From: an uncultured Collinsella sp.
GTDB taxonomy: Bacteria; Actinomycetota; Coriobacteriia; Coriobacteriales; Coriobacteriaceae
Direction: 5' to 3'
Length of the DNA: 17,216 nt
Assembly (NCBI GenBank): GCA_902495545.1
Contig: CABUXM010000042.1
Span: 1-17,216, forward strand
Shown one piece after another: positions 7,041 to 13,223 of the stretch; position 1 is the stretch's first letter, and each line of letters starts with the position of its first letter. A model generated the notes under the pieces. That model did not search any database and was not told the DNA's origin. It was given only the letters and a program-made list of their open reading frames with translations. Both the position numbers and the translations under genes were made by a program.

Positions 7041-7919
7041 ATGATTTTAGACACCACGGCACCCGCAGAGGAGCTTCAAGACAAGCTATCGGCGCTCGAA
7101 CAGCTGCTTTTGGCATACGGGCGCGTGGCTATCGGGTTTTCCGGTGGCGTCGACAGCAGCTTTTTGGCCGCCGTATGCGCCCGCATCATGCCTACCAATA
7201 CCCTCCTCGTCCATCTCACCACGCCGCTCATCGGTACGCCCGAGCAGGCTTCGTTTGAGCAGTCCGTTGATGGGCAGGCCAATGAGGGGCCGCATTTTAA
7301 GCTCCCCGTGCTCAATCTTTCGGTGGATCAGCTGCAACTCCCCCAAGTAGCCTGCAACGATGCTAATCGCTGCTACCACTGCAAGCACGCCGGCTTTACC
7401 GCCATCGTCAACCACGCCAAGTCGCTCGGCTTTCCCACCGTCATCGATGGCAGCAATGCAAGCGATCGCGGTGACTACCGCCCCGGCATGCGTGCGGCAG
7501 AAGAGCTCGGCGTACGCTCACCCCTTATGGAGGTCGGCTTTACCAAGGACGAAGAGCGCGAGCTGCTGCGCGCATGGGGCTATCCCGTTTGGAACCTGCC
7601 GGCGGGAGCATGTCTTGCCACCCGCGTCCCCACGGGCGAGGAGCTTACGCGCGAGAAGGTCGATTTAATCCGCGCCTGCGAGGATTACCTGCACGATCTT
7701 GATCTGGCACAGGTACGCGCGCGCTTGGTCGGCGGCTGCATGCATATCGAGGCCGCACCCGCAGATGTCGCCAAGATTGCCACCCTCGGCGGTGCCGCCG
7801 TCGACGACAAGGGCAAGACCCCGCTGCCCGCCGTTATCGAGTCCGCGCTGCGCGAGCTGGGCTGCGACCATATCTCCCCCGAGGTCACCCCCTACATCCA
7901 CGGCAACATGAACCTGTAG
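7041..7919 (+). CDS. larE: LarE-family ATP-dependent sulfur transferase (PP-loop)
   Basis: LarE adenylates a carboxylate of the pyridinium dicarboxylate precursor and replaces it with sulfur, a step in making the nickel-pincer cofactor of lactate racemase (LarA). The protein is 292 residues. The PP-loop ATP site is SGGVDSS (34-40). PAGACLATRVPTG holds Cys191, matching the position of the sulfur-donating cysteine of characterised LarE. RCYHCK adds Cys111 and Cys114. Three such cysteines are the mark of LarE proteins proposed to hold a [4Fe-4S] cluster instead of sacrificing a cysteine. TAAGGA lies upstream of the ATG. larA, larB and larC are absent from this window, so the cofactor genes must be elsewhere, or this enzyme serves another purpose. 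Two hairpins follow the stop. Confidence 0.9.
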   Translation: MILDTTAPAEELQDKLSALEQLLLAYGRVAIGFSGGVDSSFLAAVCARIMPTNTLLVHLTTPLIGTPEQASFEQSVDGQANEGPHFKLPVLNLSVDQLQLPQVACNDANRCYHCKHAGFTAIVNHAKSLGFPTVIDGSNASDRGDYRPGMRAAEELGVRSPLMEVGFTKDEERELLRAWGYPVWNLPAGACLATRVPTGEELTREKVDLIRACEDYLHDLDLAQVRARLVGGCMHIEAAPADVAKIATLGGAAVDDKGKTPLPAVIESALRELGCDHISPEVTPYIHGNMNL

Positions 7920-7921
7920 GT

Positions 7922-7944
7922 TGCGCCGTTTTACAAACGGCGCA
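7922..7944 (+). other. Perfect hairpin directly after the larE stop
   Basis: TGCGCCGTTT (7922-7931) pairs perfectly with AAACGGCGCA (7935-7944) around a 3-nt loop. It begins three bases after the larE stop codon. No T-tract follows; the next bases can fold into another GC-rich hairpin (CTGCGC with GCGCAG). It probably protects the mRNA 3' end or assists termination. Confidence 0.55.
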
Positions 7945-7996
7945 GCTGCGCGGCGCTGCGCAGGCCCCGGGCACGGCAATCTGACGTTCAACTTCA

Positions 7997-8023
7997 CGGG
8001 CGCGACCAAAAGGTCAGCGCCCG
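7997..8023 (+). terminator. Probable intrinsic terminator of larE
   Basis: CGGGCGCGACC (7997-8007) pairs with GGTCAGCGCCCG (8012-8023), with one bulged A and an AAAA loop, followed by CTTGTTT. The stem is very stable; the T-rich tail is short. Confidence 0.65.
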
Positions 8024-8096
8024 CTTGTTTCACGTCACCTTACCGCACCCGGAGCCTGCTCGCTCGCATATGCTCAACCTGGACTGCGTTAACTGA

Positions 8097-8140
8097 CCTA
8101 CCAAAAAGGGACAGGTTTATTTTGGCAGGTTTTACCTGGG
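8097..8140 (+). repeat. 44-bp dispersed hairpin repeat, copy 3
   Basis: It differs from copy 4 by CCTA for CCTG at the start and ACCTGGG for ATCTGGG at the end. The stem remains 9 of 10 pairs. Confidence 0.85.
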
Positions 8141-8158
8141 AAATATCGCAAGGCAATC

Positions 8159-8200
8159 GCCCCTCTAGCACCCCTCTAGCTTCGAGAGACGCTAGAGGGG
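8159..8200. repeat. Direct plus inverted repeats of CCCCTCTAGC
   Basis: CCCCTCTAGC at 8171-8180 pairs perfectly with GCTAGAGGGG at 8191-8200 (10-nt loop). The same ten bases, preceded by CG, also occur just upstream at 8160-8169. Terminator-like stem without a T-tract; it lies between repeat copy 3 and the winged-helix remnant. Confidence 0.5.
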
Positions 8201-8214
8201 CGACCCGGCTGCAT

Positions 8215-8346
8215 CTACTTCTTCCGATATCGGCGATTGCGGCTCGTCGATGAACCCATTACCTCGATGAGTCCTTTATCTGCCATTTTTGGCAGATGGT
8301 AGTTGACGGACGAATTTTGGCATTCCGTCTCTCTAAAACAATAGAT
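8215..8346 (-). pseudogene. Remnant of a winged-helix DNA-binding domain (C-terminal piece)
   Basis: The minus-strand frame from 8346 to the TAG at 8215-8217 reads 43 codons with no start codon. It contains SSVNYHLPKMADKGLIEVMG and then SSTSRNRRYRKK. This is the typical end of a winged helix: a recognition helix with V.YHL.K, then KGLIE and a basic wing ending in Y. ArsR/MarR-like regulators and the C termini of Fic or AlbA-type ATP-binding proteins end this way. A TAA stop (8347-8349) sits immediately upstream, and no frame before it carries a recognisable helix-turn-helix protein, so the rest has been lost. The hairpin ATCTGCCA-TTTT-TGGCAGAT (8278-8297) lies within it. The frame is short and the match is by eye only. 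Confidence 0.5.
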
Positions 8347-8497
8347 TTATCTCTCTAACTTTAGAGAGATAAGCGCCTTGTTTTAGAGAGACATTTAGAG
8401 AGATGTATCGAATTCACTGTTAGATTGCCCAATGTTATCTCTTTAACTAGCTTTCTCTTTAGAGAGACATTTAGAGAGACGAGCGCAATCTCTCTAA
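8327..8497. repeat. AT-rich array of TTAGAGAGA motifs in nested inverted and direct order
   Basis: The 9-mer TTAGAGAGA or its complement occurs eight times in 171 bp: reverse at 8328, 8350 and 8489; forward at 8361, 8383, 8395, 8459 and 8471. A one-mismatch copy is at 8438. The left part is a nested palindrome. GTCTCTCTAAAACA (8327-8340) pairs with TGTTTTAGAGAGAC (8379-8392). Inside it TTATCTCTCTAA (8347-8358) pairs with TTAGAGAGATAA (8361-8372), with 6-bp spacers on both sides. The forward pairs at 8383/8395 and 8459/8471 are each 12 bp apart, just over one helical turn. There is no intact gene here. It is AT-rich in contrast to the rest of the window. It fits a cluster of protein-binding sites or the control region of a lost element better than a coding region. 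Confidence 0.85.
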
Positions 8498-8570
8498 TCA
8501 AGGGCTCCACTCTTTAAGGTGCACACTTCCTAACCGTGCCCTAAGTTGCGGTGAAATAACTCACGATTAG

Positions 8571-8614
8571 CCTGCCAAAAAGGGACAGGTTTATTTTGGC
8601 AGGTTTTATCTGGG
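8571..8614 (+). repeat. 44-bp dispersed hairpin repeat, copy 4
   Basis: This copy has perfect 10-bp arms CCTGCCAAAA and TTTTGGCAGG around a 13-nt loop, then TTTTATCTGGG. It is the best candidate for the consensus and lies just before the terminator of the PTS operon. Confidence 0.88.
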
Positions 8615-8626
8615 GAAACGCAAATA

Positions 8627-8661
8627 GGGCCGTGACACCCATACGGCGTCGCGGCCCTTTT
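8627..8661. terminator. Terminator hairpin at the end of the PTS operon
   Basis: GGGCCGTGAC (8627-8636) pairs with GTCGCGGCCC (8648-8657) with one mismatch and an 11-nt loop. A TTTT run follows on the plus strand; on the minus strand the tail is TATTTG. It lies 43 bp past the EIIA stop and probably ends the operon transcript, perhaps in both directions. Confidence 0.7.
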
Positions 8662-8700
8662 CCTTGGAGAAGGATCAATTGATTGAACGGGATGACCGTT

Positions 8701-9153
8701 CTAGTCTTCGAGTCCGCTATTGATGAGCTCCGCAATCTCAACGGGATCGGTGCTCGCGCGCACCTTGTCACGGAAGCCGGCGTCCATCAGCATCACGGCA
8801 GCCTTGGAGAGCAGACGCAGGTGCGTAGTTCCGGCCTCGCCGGCGGGCACGTACAGCGCGAGCGCAACATCGACGGGCACCCCATCGAAGCTCGGCCATT
8901 CAACGGGCTCGGTCAGTTTAAGCACGGCAACGCCCGGCGTGTGGATCGCGTCGCTTTTGGCATGCGGAACGGCAAAACCGGCGACAAGGCCGGTCTCGGC
9001 CTCGTTCTCGCGAGCAATGAAGGCGGCCTCTACGGCAGATGCGTCACCGGCAAAGCCGAGCTCGATGGCCTGCTCGGACAAATAATGCAGGGCGTCCTCG
9101 CGCGAGGCGGCGGTATACCCGATTGTCACTTGGTTGGCAGATACAAATCCCAT
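8701..9153 (-). CDS. PTS EIIA component, fructose/mannitol type
   Basis: This cytoplasmic phosphocarrier of 150 residues accepts phosphate from HPr and passes it to an EIIB. It is a single type-2 EIIA domain (PTS_EIIA_2): the active histidine is His64 in GFAVPHAKS, followed by the usual VAVLKLTEPVEWPSFDG and ALYVPAGEAGTTHLRLLSK segments. The start has AAGGAAGG five bases upstream. It is the last gene of the six-gene operon, 11 bp after transketolase C, and its natural partner is the EIIBC encoded by the first gene. Having EIIA and EIIBC at opposite ends of the operon is unusual but functionally coherent. Confidence 0.93.
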   Translation of the reverse strand: MGFVSANQVTIGYTAASREDALHYLSEQAIELGFAGDASAVEAAFIARENEAETGLVAGFAVPHAKSDAIHTPGVAVLKLTEPVEWPSFDGVPVDVALALYVPAGEAGTTHLRLLSKAAVMLMDAGFRDKVRASTDPVEIAELINSGLED

Positions 9154-9164
9154 GGAAACCTTCC

Positions 9165-10103
9165 TTACAACACGGACCTGACCGCAGCTTCGATGCCGTC
9201 GGCGTCCAAACCGTACTTGTGCAGCAAATCGACCGCAGGGCCGGACTCGCCATACACATCGCGCACGCCGACGCGACGCATCGGCACCGGATGCTGCTCC
9301 GCGAGCACCGAGGCCACGGCCTCGCCAAGACCACCGATAATCGAATGCTCCTCGGCAGTGACCACACGACCAGTCTTCTTGGCGCTGGCAACCACCAAGC
9401 GCTCATCAAGCGGCTTGATCGTGTGCATATTGATGACCTCGGCATCGATACCATCGGCAGCGAGCGCCTCGGCAGCCTCAAGCGCCTCAGCGACCATAAG
9501 GCCACAAGCGATGATGGTCACATCGAACCCCTCGCGCACGACCACGCCGCGACCAATCTTGAACTCATAGTCCTCGCAGTCGTTGATGACCGGTGTTGCC
9601 AGGCGTCCGAAACGCATGTAGACCGGCCCCTCAAACTCATAGGCGGCGCGCACGCATGCGCGAGCCTCGATGTCATCGGCGGGAACAATCACCGTCATAC
9701 CCGGGATCGTGCGCATGAGCGCGATGTCCTCGCAGCACTGATGCGTGGCACCGTCTTCACCGACCGAGATACCCGCATGCGTGGCACCGATTTTGACGTT
9801 GAGGTGCGGATAGCCAATGGAATTACGCACTTGCTCGTACGCGCGGCCGGCAGCGAACATGGCAAAGGTGCTCGCAAAGGCGACGTGACCCGTGGTCGCA
9901 ATGCCGGCGGCAAGCCCCATCAGGTTGCTCTCGGCAATGCCGGCGTCGTAGAAGCGCTCAGGGTGCGCAGCCTTAAATTTACCGGTCTGCGTGGCGGCGG
10001 CCAGGTCGGCATCGAGAACCACAAAGTCATCGCGCTCATTGCCCAGCTCGACAAGTGCCTCGCCATAGCTAACGCGCGTGGCGACTTTCTTGACGTCTGC
10101 CAT
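9165..10103 (-). CDS. Transketolase, C-terminal subunit (split)
   Basis: The 312-residue protein carries the pyrimidine-binding and C-terminal domains of transketolase, which transfers two-carbon ketol units between sugar phosphates. It contains DADLAAATQTGKF, the GIAESNLMG motif with Glu58 that activates thiamine diphosphate, the GATHAGISVGEDGATHQ loop and GPVYMRFGR. In the split form this chain pairs with the N-terminal subunit. Its start codon overlaps the stop of that gene by one base (TAATG), indicating translational coupling and 1:1 synthesis. Split transketolases are common in Gram-positive sugar operons; this one is likely dedicated to the PTS pathway and not to general metabolism. 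Confidence 0.93.
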   Translation of the reverse strand: MADVKKVATRVSYGEALVELGNERDDFVVLDADLAAATQTGKFKAAHPERFYDAGIAESNLMGLAAGIATTGHVAFASTFAMFAAGRAYEQVRNSIGYPHLNVKIGATHAGISVGEDGATHQCCEDIALMRTIPGMTVIVPADDIEARACVRAAYEFEGPVYMRFGRLATPVINDCEDYEFKIGRGVVVREGFDVTIIACGLMVAEALEAAEALAADGIDAEVINMHTIKPLDERLVVASAKKTGRVVTAEEHSIIGGLGEAVASVLAEQHPVPMRRVGVRDVYGESGPAVDLLHKYGLDADGIEAAVRSVL

Positions 10104-10933
10104 TAGAGCTCCTCCCCTGCTGCTGCGAGCTCGGCCATGGCCTGCTCAAACTGTTCATCGTTGGGTGCCTTGCCATGCCAGCCCACCTGGTTTTCCATAA
10201 TGGAGACGCCCTTGCCCTTCACCGTCTCGGCGATAATGGCCACGGGCGAGTCGCTCACTTTGCGGGCCTCGGCAAAGGCGGCGGCAATCTGCGCCATGTC
10301 GTTACCGTCGGCGAGCTCGATCACATGCCACTTAAAGGCGCGGAACTTGTCAGCGAGCGGCATGGCCGAGTTGACCTCATCGATCGTGCCGTCAATCTGC
10401 AAGCCGTTGTGGTCGACGACGGCAACAAGATTGTCGAGTGCGTGGTTGCCGGCGAACATGGCCGCCTCCCACACCTGGCCTTCCTCGCACTCACCGTCGC
10501 CCAGCAACGTGTAGACACGGTAGCCGTCGCCCCAGTGCTTAGCGGCAAGCGCCATTCCAACTGCAGCAGAGATGCCCTGACCGAGCGATCCGGTGGACAT
10601 ATCGATGCCAGGGGCGTCGTTCATGTTGGGATGGCCCTGCAGTCGGCTGCCAATATGGCGGAGCGTCTCGAGCTCTTCGACGGGAAAATAGCCGCGATTT
10701 GCCAACACCGAATACAGGCCCGGCGCCGCGTGACCCTTGGAGAGCACAAAGCGATCGCGATCGGCCTTGTGAGGGTCGACAGGATCGATATTCATTTCCT
10801 CAAAGTACAGATATGTCATGATGTCGGCAGCACCGAGCGATCCACCCGGGTGTCCCGACTTGGCCGCGTGAACCGCAGTCACGACACCCTTCCTGACCTC
10901 ATTGGCGACCTTCGCCAGCTCCTGGTTGGTCAT
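10103..10933 (-). CDS. Transketolase, N-terminal subunit (split)
   Basis: The 276-residue protein is the thiamine-diphosphate-binding (PP) domain. The start at 10933 (MTNQELAKV) has GAGAGGA upstream; a longer frame begins inside an intercistronic hairpin and is rejected. Substrate- and cofactor-contacting histidines are seen at SGHPGGSLG (His28), SKGHAAPGLY (His68) and LQGHPN (His101). The cofactor motif GDGE begins at 145 and ends with Asn176 in VVDHNGLQIDG, the usual ~30-residue spacing. It ends in a TAATG overlap with the C-terminal subunit. Together they form one transketolase. A 63-bp gap with a hairpin separates it from the transaldolase gene. Confidence 0.93.
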   Translation of the reverse strand: MTNQELAKVANEVRKGVVTAVHAAKSGHPGGSLGAADIMTYLYFEEMNIDPVDPHKADRDRFVLSKGHAAPGLYSVLANRGYFPVEELETLRHIGSRLQGHPNMNDAPGIDMSTGSLGQGISAAVGMALAAKHWGDGYRVYTLLGDGECEEGQVWEAAMFAGNHALDNLVAVVDHNGLQIDGTIDEVNSAMPLADKFRAFKWHVIELADGNDMAQIAAAFAEARKVSDSPVAIIAETVKGKGVSIMENQVGWHGKAPNDEQFEQAMAELAAAGEEL

Positions 10934-10956
10934 ACGAATTCCTCTCTTGAGAACAA

Positions 10957-10985
10957 CCCCGGCACCGGATGACACGATGCCGGGG
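10957..10985 (-). other. Intercistronic hairpin between transaldolase and transketolase N
   Basis: CCCCGGCA (10957-10964) pairs perfectly with TGCCGGGG (10978-10985) around a 13-nt loop. There is no T-tract. The likely role is mRNA stability or processing inside the operon. Confidence 0.55.
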
Positions 10986-10996
10986 CAATCCACTCG

Positions 10997-11680
10997 TTAA
11001 GCCTGAGCGACGACCTTCTGCCAGTCGGCCTCGAACGAGGCAAGGCCCTGATCGGTCAGCGGATGGTGCAGGCACTTCTTAAGGGCTGCCATGGGCACGG
11101 TCGCGATATCGGCGCCAAGCAGCGCGGCCTGGGTTACGTGGTTGGGCGTACGAACCGAGGCGGTGATGATCTCGACGGTGTCGTCGACGTTCTTGCCCGT
11201 CCAGTCGTAGTTCTTAATGCAGGTCACGACGTTGTCGAGCTGCGAGATACCGTCCTCGGCGATGTCGTCGAAACGACCGACAAACGGGCTGATGTAGCGA
11301 GCACCGGCGTTGGCGGCCATAAGGGCCTGCGTCGGCGAGAAGACGAGCGTCATGTTGACGCGCACGCCAGCATCGGCCAGCGCACGGCAGGCGGCAAGGC
11401 CGGCCTCGCACACGGGAAGCTTGACCACGATGTTGGGGGCGAGGGCGGCAAGGCGCTTGCCCTCCTCGATCATACCCTCGGCAGTGGTCGCGGTAGACTC
11501 GGCGGACACGGGCAGGCCCTCGCAGAGCTCGGCAATCTTGAGCATATGCGGCTCAAAGTCGGCAAGCTTGCCGCCGGTCTTGGCGTACAGGGACGGGTTG
11601 GTGGTAACACCGGCCAGGCAGCCCCAGCTCTTGGCCTCGGCAATCTCGTCCAGATTGGCGGTATCGATAAAGAACTTCAT
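10997..11680 (-). CDS. Transaldolase of the small TalC/FSA-fold family
   Basis: Transfers a three-carbon dihydroxyacetone unit between sugar phosphates. The protein is 227 residues, from the ATG at 11680 (MKFFIDTANLDEI) with AAGGGG upstream; five extra residues in frame are not supported. It is a TIM barrel with Schiff-base Lys87 in NIVVKLPV, and VTTNPSL at 25-31. Many relatives are labelled fructose-6-phosphate aldolase (FSA). Two diagnostic positions argue against that. The FSA catalytic Gln (FAQVMAT in E. coli) is Glu61 here (SAESTAT). The FSA active-site Tyr131 is Phe133 here (SPFVGR), as in true transaldolases. Transaldolase is therefore the better name. With the split transketolase it completes a sugar-phosphate interconversion set inside this operon. 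Confidence 0.9.
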   Translation of the reverse strand: MKFFIDTANLDEIAEAKSWGCLAGVTTNPSLYAKTGGKLADFEPHMLKIAELCEGLPVSAESTATTAEGMIEEGKRLAALAPNIVVKLPVCEAGLAACRALADAGVRVNMTLVFSPTQALMAANAGARYISPFVGRFDDIAEDGISQLDNVVTCIKNYDWTGKNVDDTVEIITASVRTPNHVTQAALLGADIATVPMAALKKCLHHPLTDQGLASFEADWQKVVAQA

Positions 11681-11716
11681 GGTGAACCCCTTCAAAGGAA
11701 GCTAAAACTCAAAAGA

Positions 11717-11785
11717 ATGGGACAAAGGGACTGCCCCTTTGTCCCATGTGCCGGGCCTGCAGCTGGGACATGCCCCAGGCCCGGC
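11717..11785 (-). terminator. Intra-operon terminator-like hairpins upstream of the transaldolase gene
   Basis: Perfect 13-bp arms ATGGGACAAAGGG (11717-11729) and CCCTTTGTCCCAT (11735-11747) have a 5-nt loop and are followed on the minus strand by TCTTTTGAGTTTT. This is a good intrinsic terminator. A second stem, GCCGGGCCT (11750-11758) with AGGCCCGGC (11777-11785), precedes it in the transcript. Both lie between the GatZ-like gene and the transaldolase gene, so they would lower transcription of the downstream genes relative to EIIBC and GatZ unless read through or antiterminated. Confidence 0.65.
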
Positions 11786-11804
11786 GTCGCGTAGGAAAAG
11801 CTAC

Positions 11805-13079
11805 TTACTCGGCAAGAGCGGCCTCGATGCGGGTCGTAACGCCCTTGAGGTTAAGACCGACGACGTACTGCTTGATCGGGCGCTTGATGTGCTCGATGAC
11901 AAAGCGCTTGCCGTCGATGTCCTGAGCGGCGAGGTTGCGGTAGAGCTTCTCGACCTGCTCCTTGACCTCAGGATCGTTGAACGCATAGTGACCGGAGACA
12001 TCCAGGATCTTCAGGCTGAGCTCATCGTCGGCAAGAATGTCGTCGACCTGCAGGTTGACGTCGTCGCCAGTCATCCACTTGCGCCAGCGCTCGGTCTTGA
12101 TAGCCTTGACCAGCAGGGTGTGATACAGGTCGGAGGGGTCATCGCACAGACCGTTGTCGACCAGGATCTGCTCGGTGGCGCAGAGCTTGAGGTAGGCGCG
12201 GGTCTCCTCGGTGCCATACTGCGGAGCAACGTTGGAGGCGGTCACGTGTGCCGGGATGTGCTCGAGCAGCGTCGCGTCGTCCAGATAGTCGGCGTTGTGC
12301 TCCTTCAGGCCCACGCCGTAGCGCTTAGCCATGTCGGCGAGCTCGCGGGCATTCTTAAAGTTGTAATGACCGACCTGCTCGGTCCAACGGGTGAGCGTAC
12401 CGGTCTGGCCGACGATAAAGGTGGGCATGGGGCAGCCGCGCTTCTCGAGCTCGGGCTGCAGCTGAGAAATGAACTCCTCGTACTTATCGGTAGAGGTCAA
12501 GCCGCCATTGGTCTCCTCGGTACCGACCTCATAGGCAACCTCGGGCAGGTTATGCTCGCGACGGTACTGCTCAAGGTAGTCGATAAGATCAATCGTGCGG
12601 CGAAGCACCACGTCGAGCGGAATAACCTTGCCGATCTGATAGGGGTCCTTGGTGGGGTCGACCATCAGCAGGTCAAAGCCCGCCTCCATGTCGGCGACGA
12701 AGGACTTGCGGGCGAGCTCCATGGCCTCGTCCTCGGGCAGGTGGGCGTTACGCTCCTCGTCGCGCTGCCACGGACCGCCGTGATCGCGGCACAGGTAGTA
12801 CGGACCGGTGTAACCCACCTCGTCGGCAACCTTCTTGATGTCGGCGGCAAAGCGCGTCTGGTCCCAACCGTTGACGTAGCCGGCGCCCATCTCGTCCATA
12901 TCGACCTGGTTGCGGCTGGCGATAAACATGGGCGGGAAATCCTCGTCCTTGGCAAGCTCGAACACGGCCTGAATCAGGTTGGGGCTCATGGGGCCAATGC
13001 CGACCATGGTTGCGTGATCGCCGCTATCCTGCAGCTTGAGCATGCCCTGAACGGCCTGACGGATGGTGAGGTTGGACAT
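11805..13079 (-). CDS. GatZ/KbaZ-like protein (tagatose-bisphosphate aldolase non-catalytic subunit family)
   Basis: The protein is 424 residues, matching E. coli GatZ and KbaZ in length, and covers the whole Tagatose_6_P_K (PF08013) family. The start has AAGGAG six bases upstream. Visible elements include MVGIGPMSPNLIQAVFELAK, IASRNQVDMDEMGAGYVNGW, CRDHGGPWQRDE and GLTSTDKYEEFI. In E. coli the protein supports the class II aldolase GatY/KbaY, but no GatY/KbaY is encoded here. Conserved His and acidic residues (RDHGGP, VDPTKD, EVGTEETNGG) look like an active site. Some family members have been described as ketose-phosphate 4-epimerases, which would fit a stand-alone role converting a PTS-imported ketose phosphate such as tagatose-6-phosphate to fructose-6-phosphate. 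Family membership is sure; the reaction is an inference. Confidence 0.88.
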   Translation of the reverse strand: MSNLTIRQAVQGMLKLQDSGDHATMVGIGPMSPNLIQAVFELAKDEDFPPMFIASRNQVDMDEMGAGYVNGWDQTRFAADIKKVADEVGYTGPYYLCRDHGGPWQRDEERNAHLPEDEAMELARKSFVADMEAGFDLLMVDPTKDPYQIGKVIPLDVVLRRTIDLIDYLEQYRREHNLPEVAYEVGTEETNGGLTSTDKYEEFISQLQPELEKRGCPMPTFIVGQTGTLTRWTEQVGHYNFKNARELADMAKRYGVGLKEHNADYLDDATLLEHIPAHVTASNVAPQYGTEETRAYLKLCATEQILVDNGLCDDPSDLYHTLLVKAIKTERWRKWMTGDDVNLQVDDILADDELSLKILDVSGHYAFNDPEVKEQVEKLYRNLAAQDIDGKRFVIEHIKRPIKQYVVGLNLKGVTTRIEAALAE

Positions 13080-13120
13080 TTTGTTCTCCTTCTCCAGAGG
13101 ATTTTTGACAAAAGTTCCCT

Positions 13121-13139
13121 GGGACCCAGATGTGGGCCC
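13121..13139 (-). other. Bulged GC-rich hairpin in the gatZ leader
   Basis: GGGACCCA (13121-13128) pairs with TGGGCCC (13133-13139) with one bulged A and a 4-nt loop. On the transcript it follows the interleaved stems at 13149-13208 and precedes TTTTGTC and the gatZ ribosome site. Confidence 0.45.
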
Positions 13140-13148
13140 TATCAGTAC

Positions 13149-13208
13149 GGATGGATTTTGTTGTGTAGGGGCGGTTGTGCGGAGTCAAATCCATCCCTCC
13201 GCACAACC
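13149..13208 (-). other. Interleaved perfect stems (possible pseudoknot) between EIIBC and gatZ
   Basis: Two perfect complementary pairs interlock: GGATGGATTT (13149-13158) with AAATCCATCC (13187-13196), and GGTTGTGCGGAG (13173-13184) with CTCCGCACAACC (13197-13208). Order on the DNA is A-B-A'-B'. In the minus-strand transcript the 12-bp stem forms first and its loop is complementary to a segment 14 nt further downstream. This is the topology of an H-type pseudoknot or of two mutually exclusive hairpins. It begins 16 bases past the EIIBC stop codon. Confidence 0.75.
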
Positions 13209-13223
13209 GGAGTCCTTAAAGGT

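Noticed and set aside
7921..8253. Possible 110-residue plus-strand gene after larE
   Set aside because: The frame runs through two terminator hairpins and a dispersed repeat, has no ribosome site and no recognisable motif.
8327..8497. CRISPR array
   Set aside because: The repeats are 9-14 bp, in mixed orientation and with irregular or very short spacers. There are no cas genes.
13024..13206. Possible small minus-strand gene between EIIBC and gatZ
   Set aside because: It starts inside the interleaved stems, overlaps the start of gatZ out of frame and has no ribosome site.
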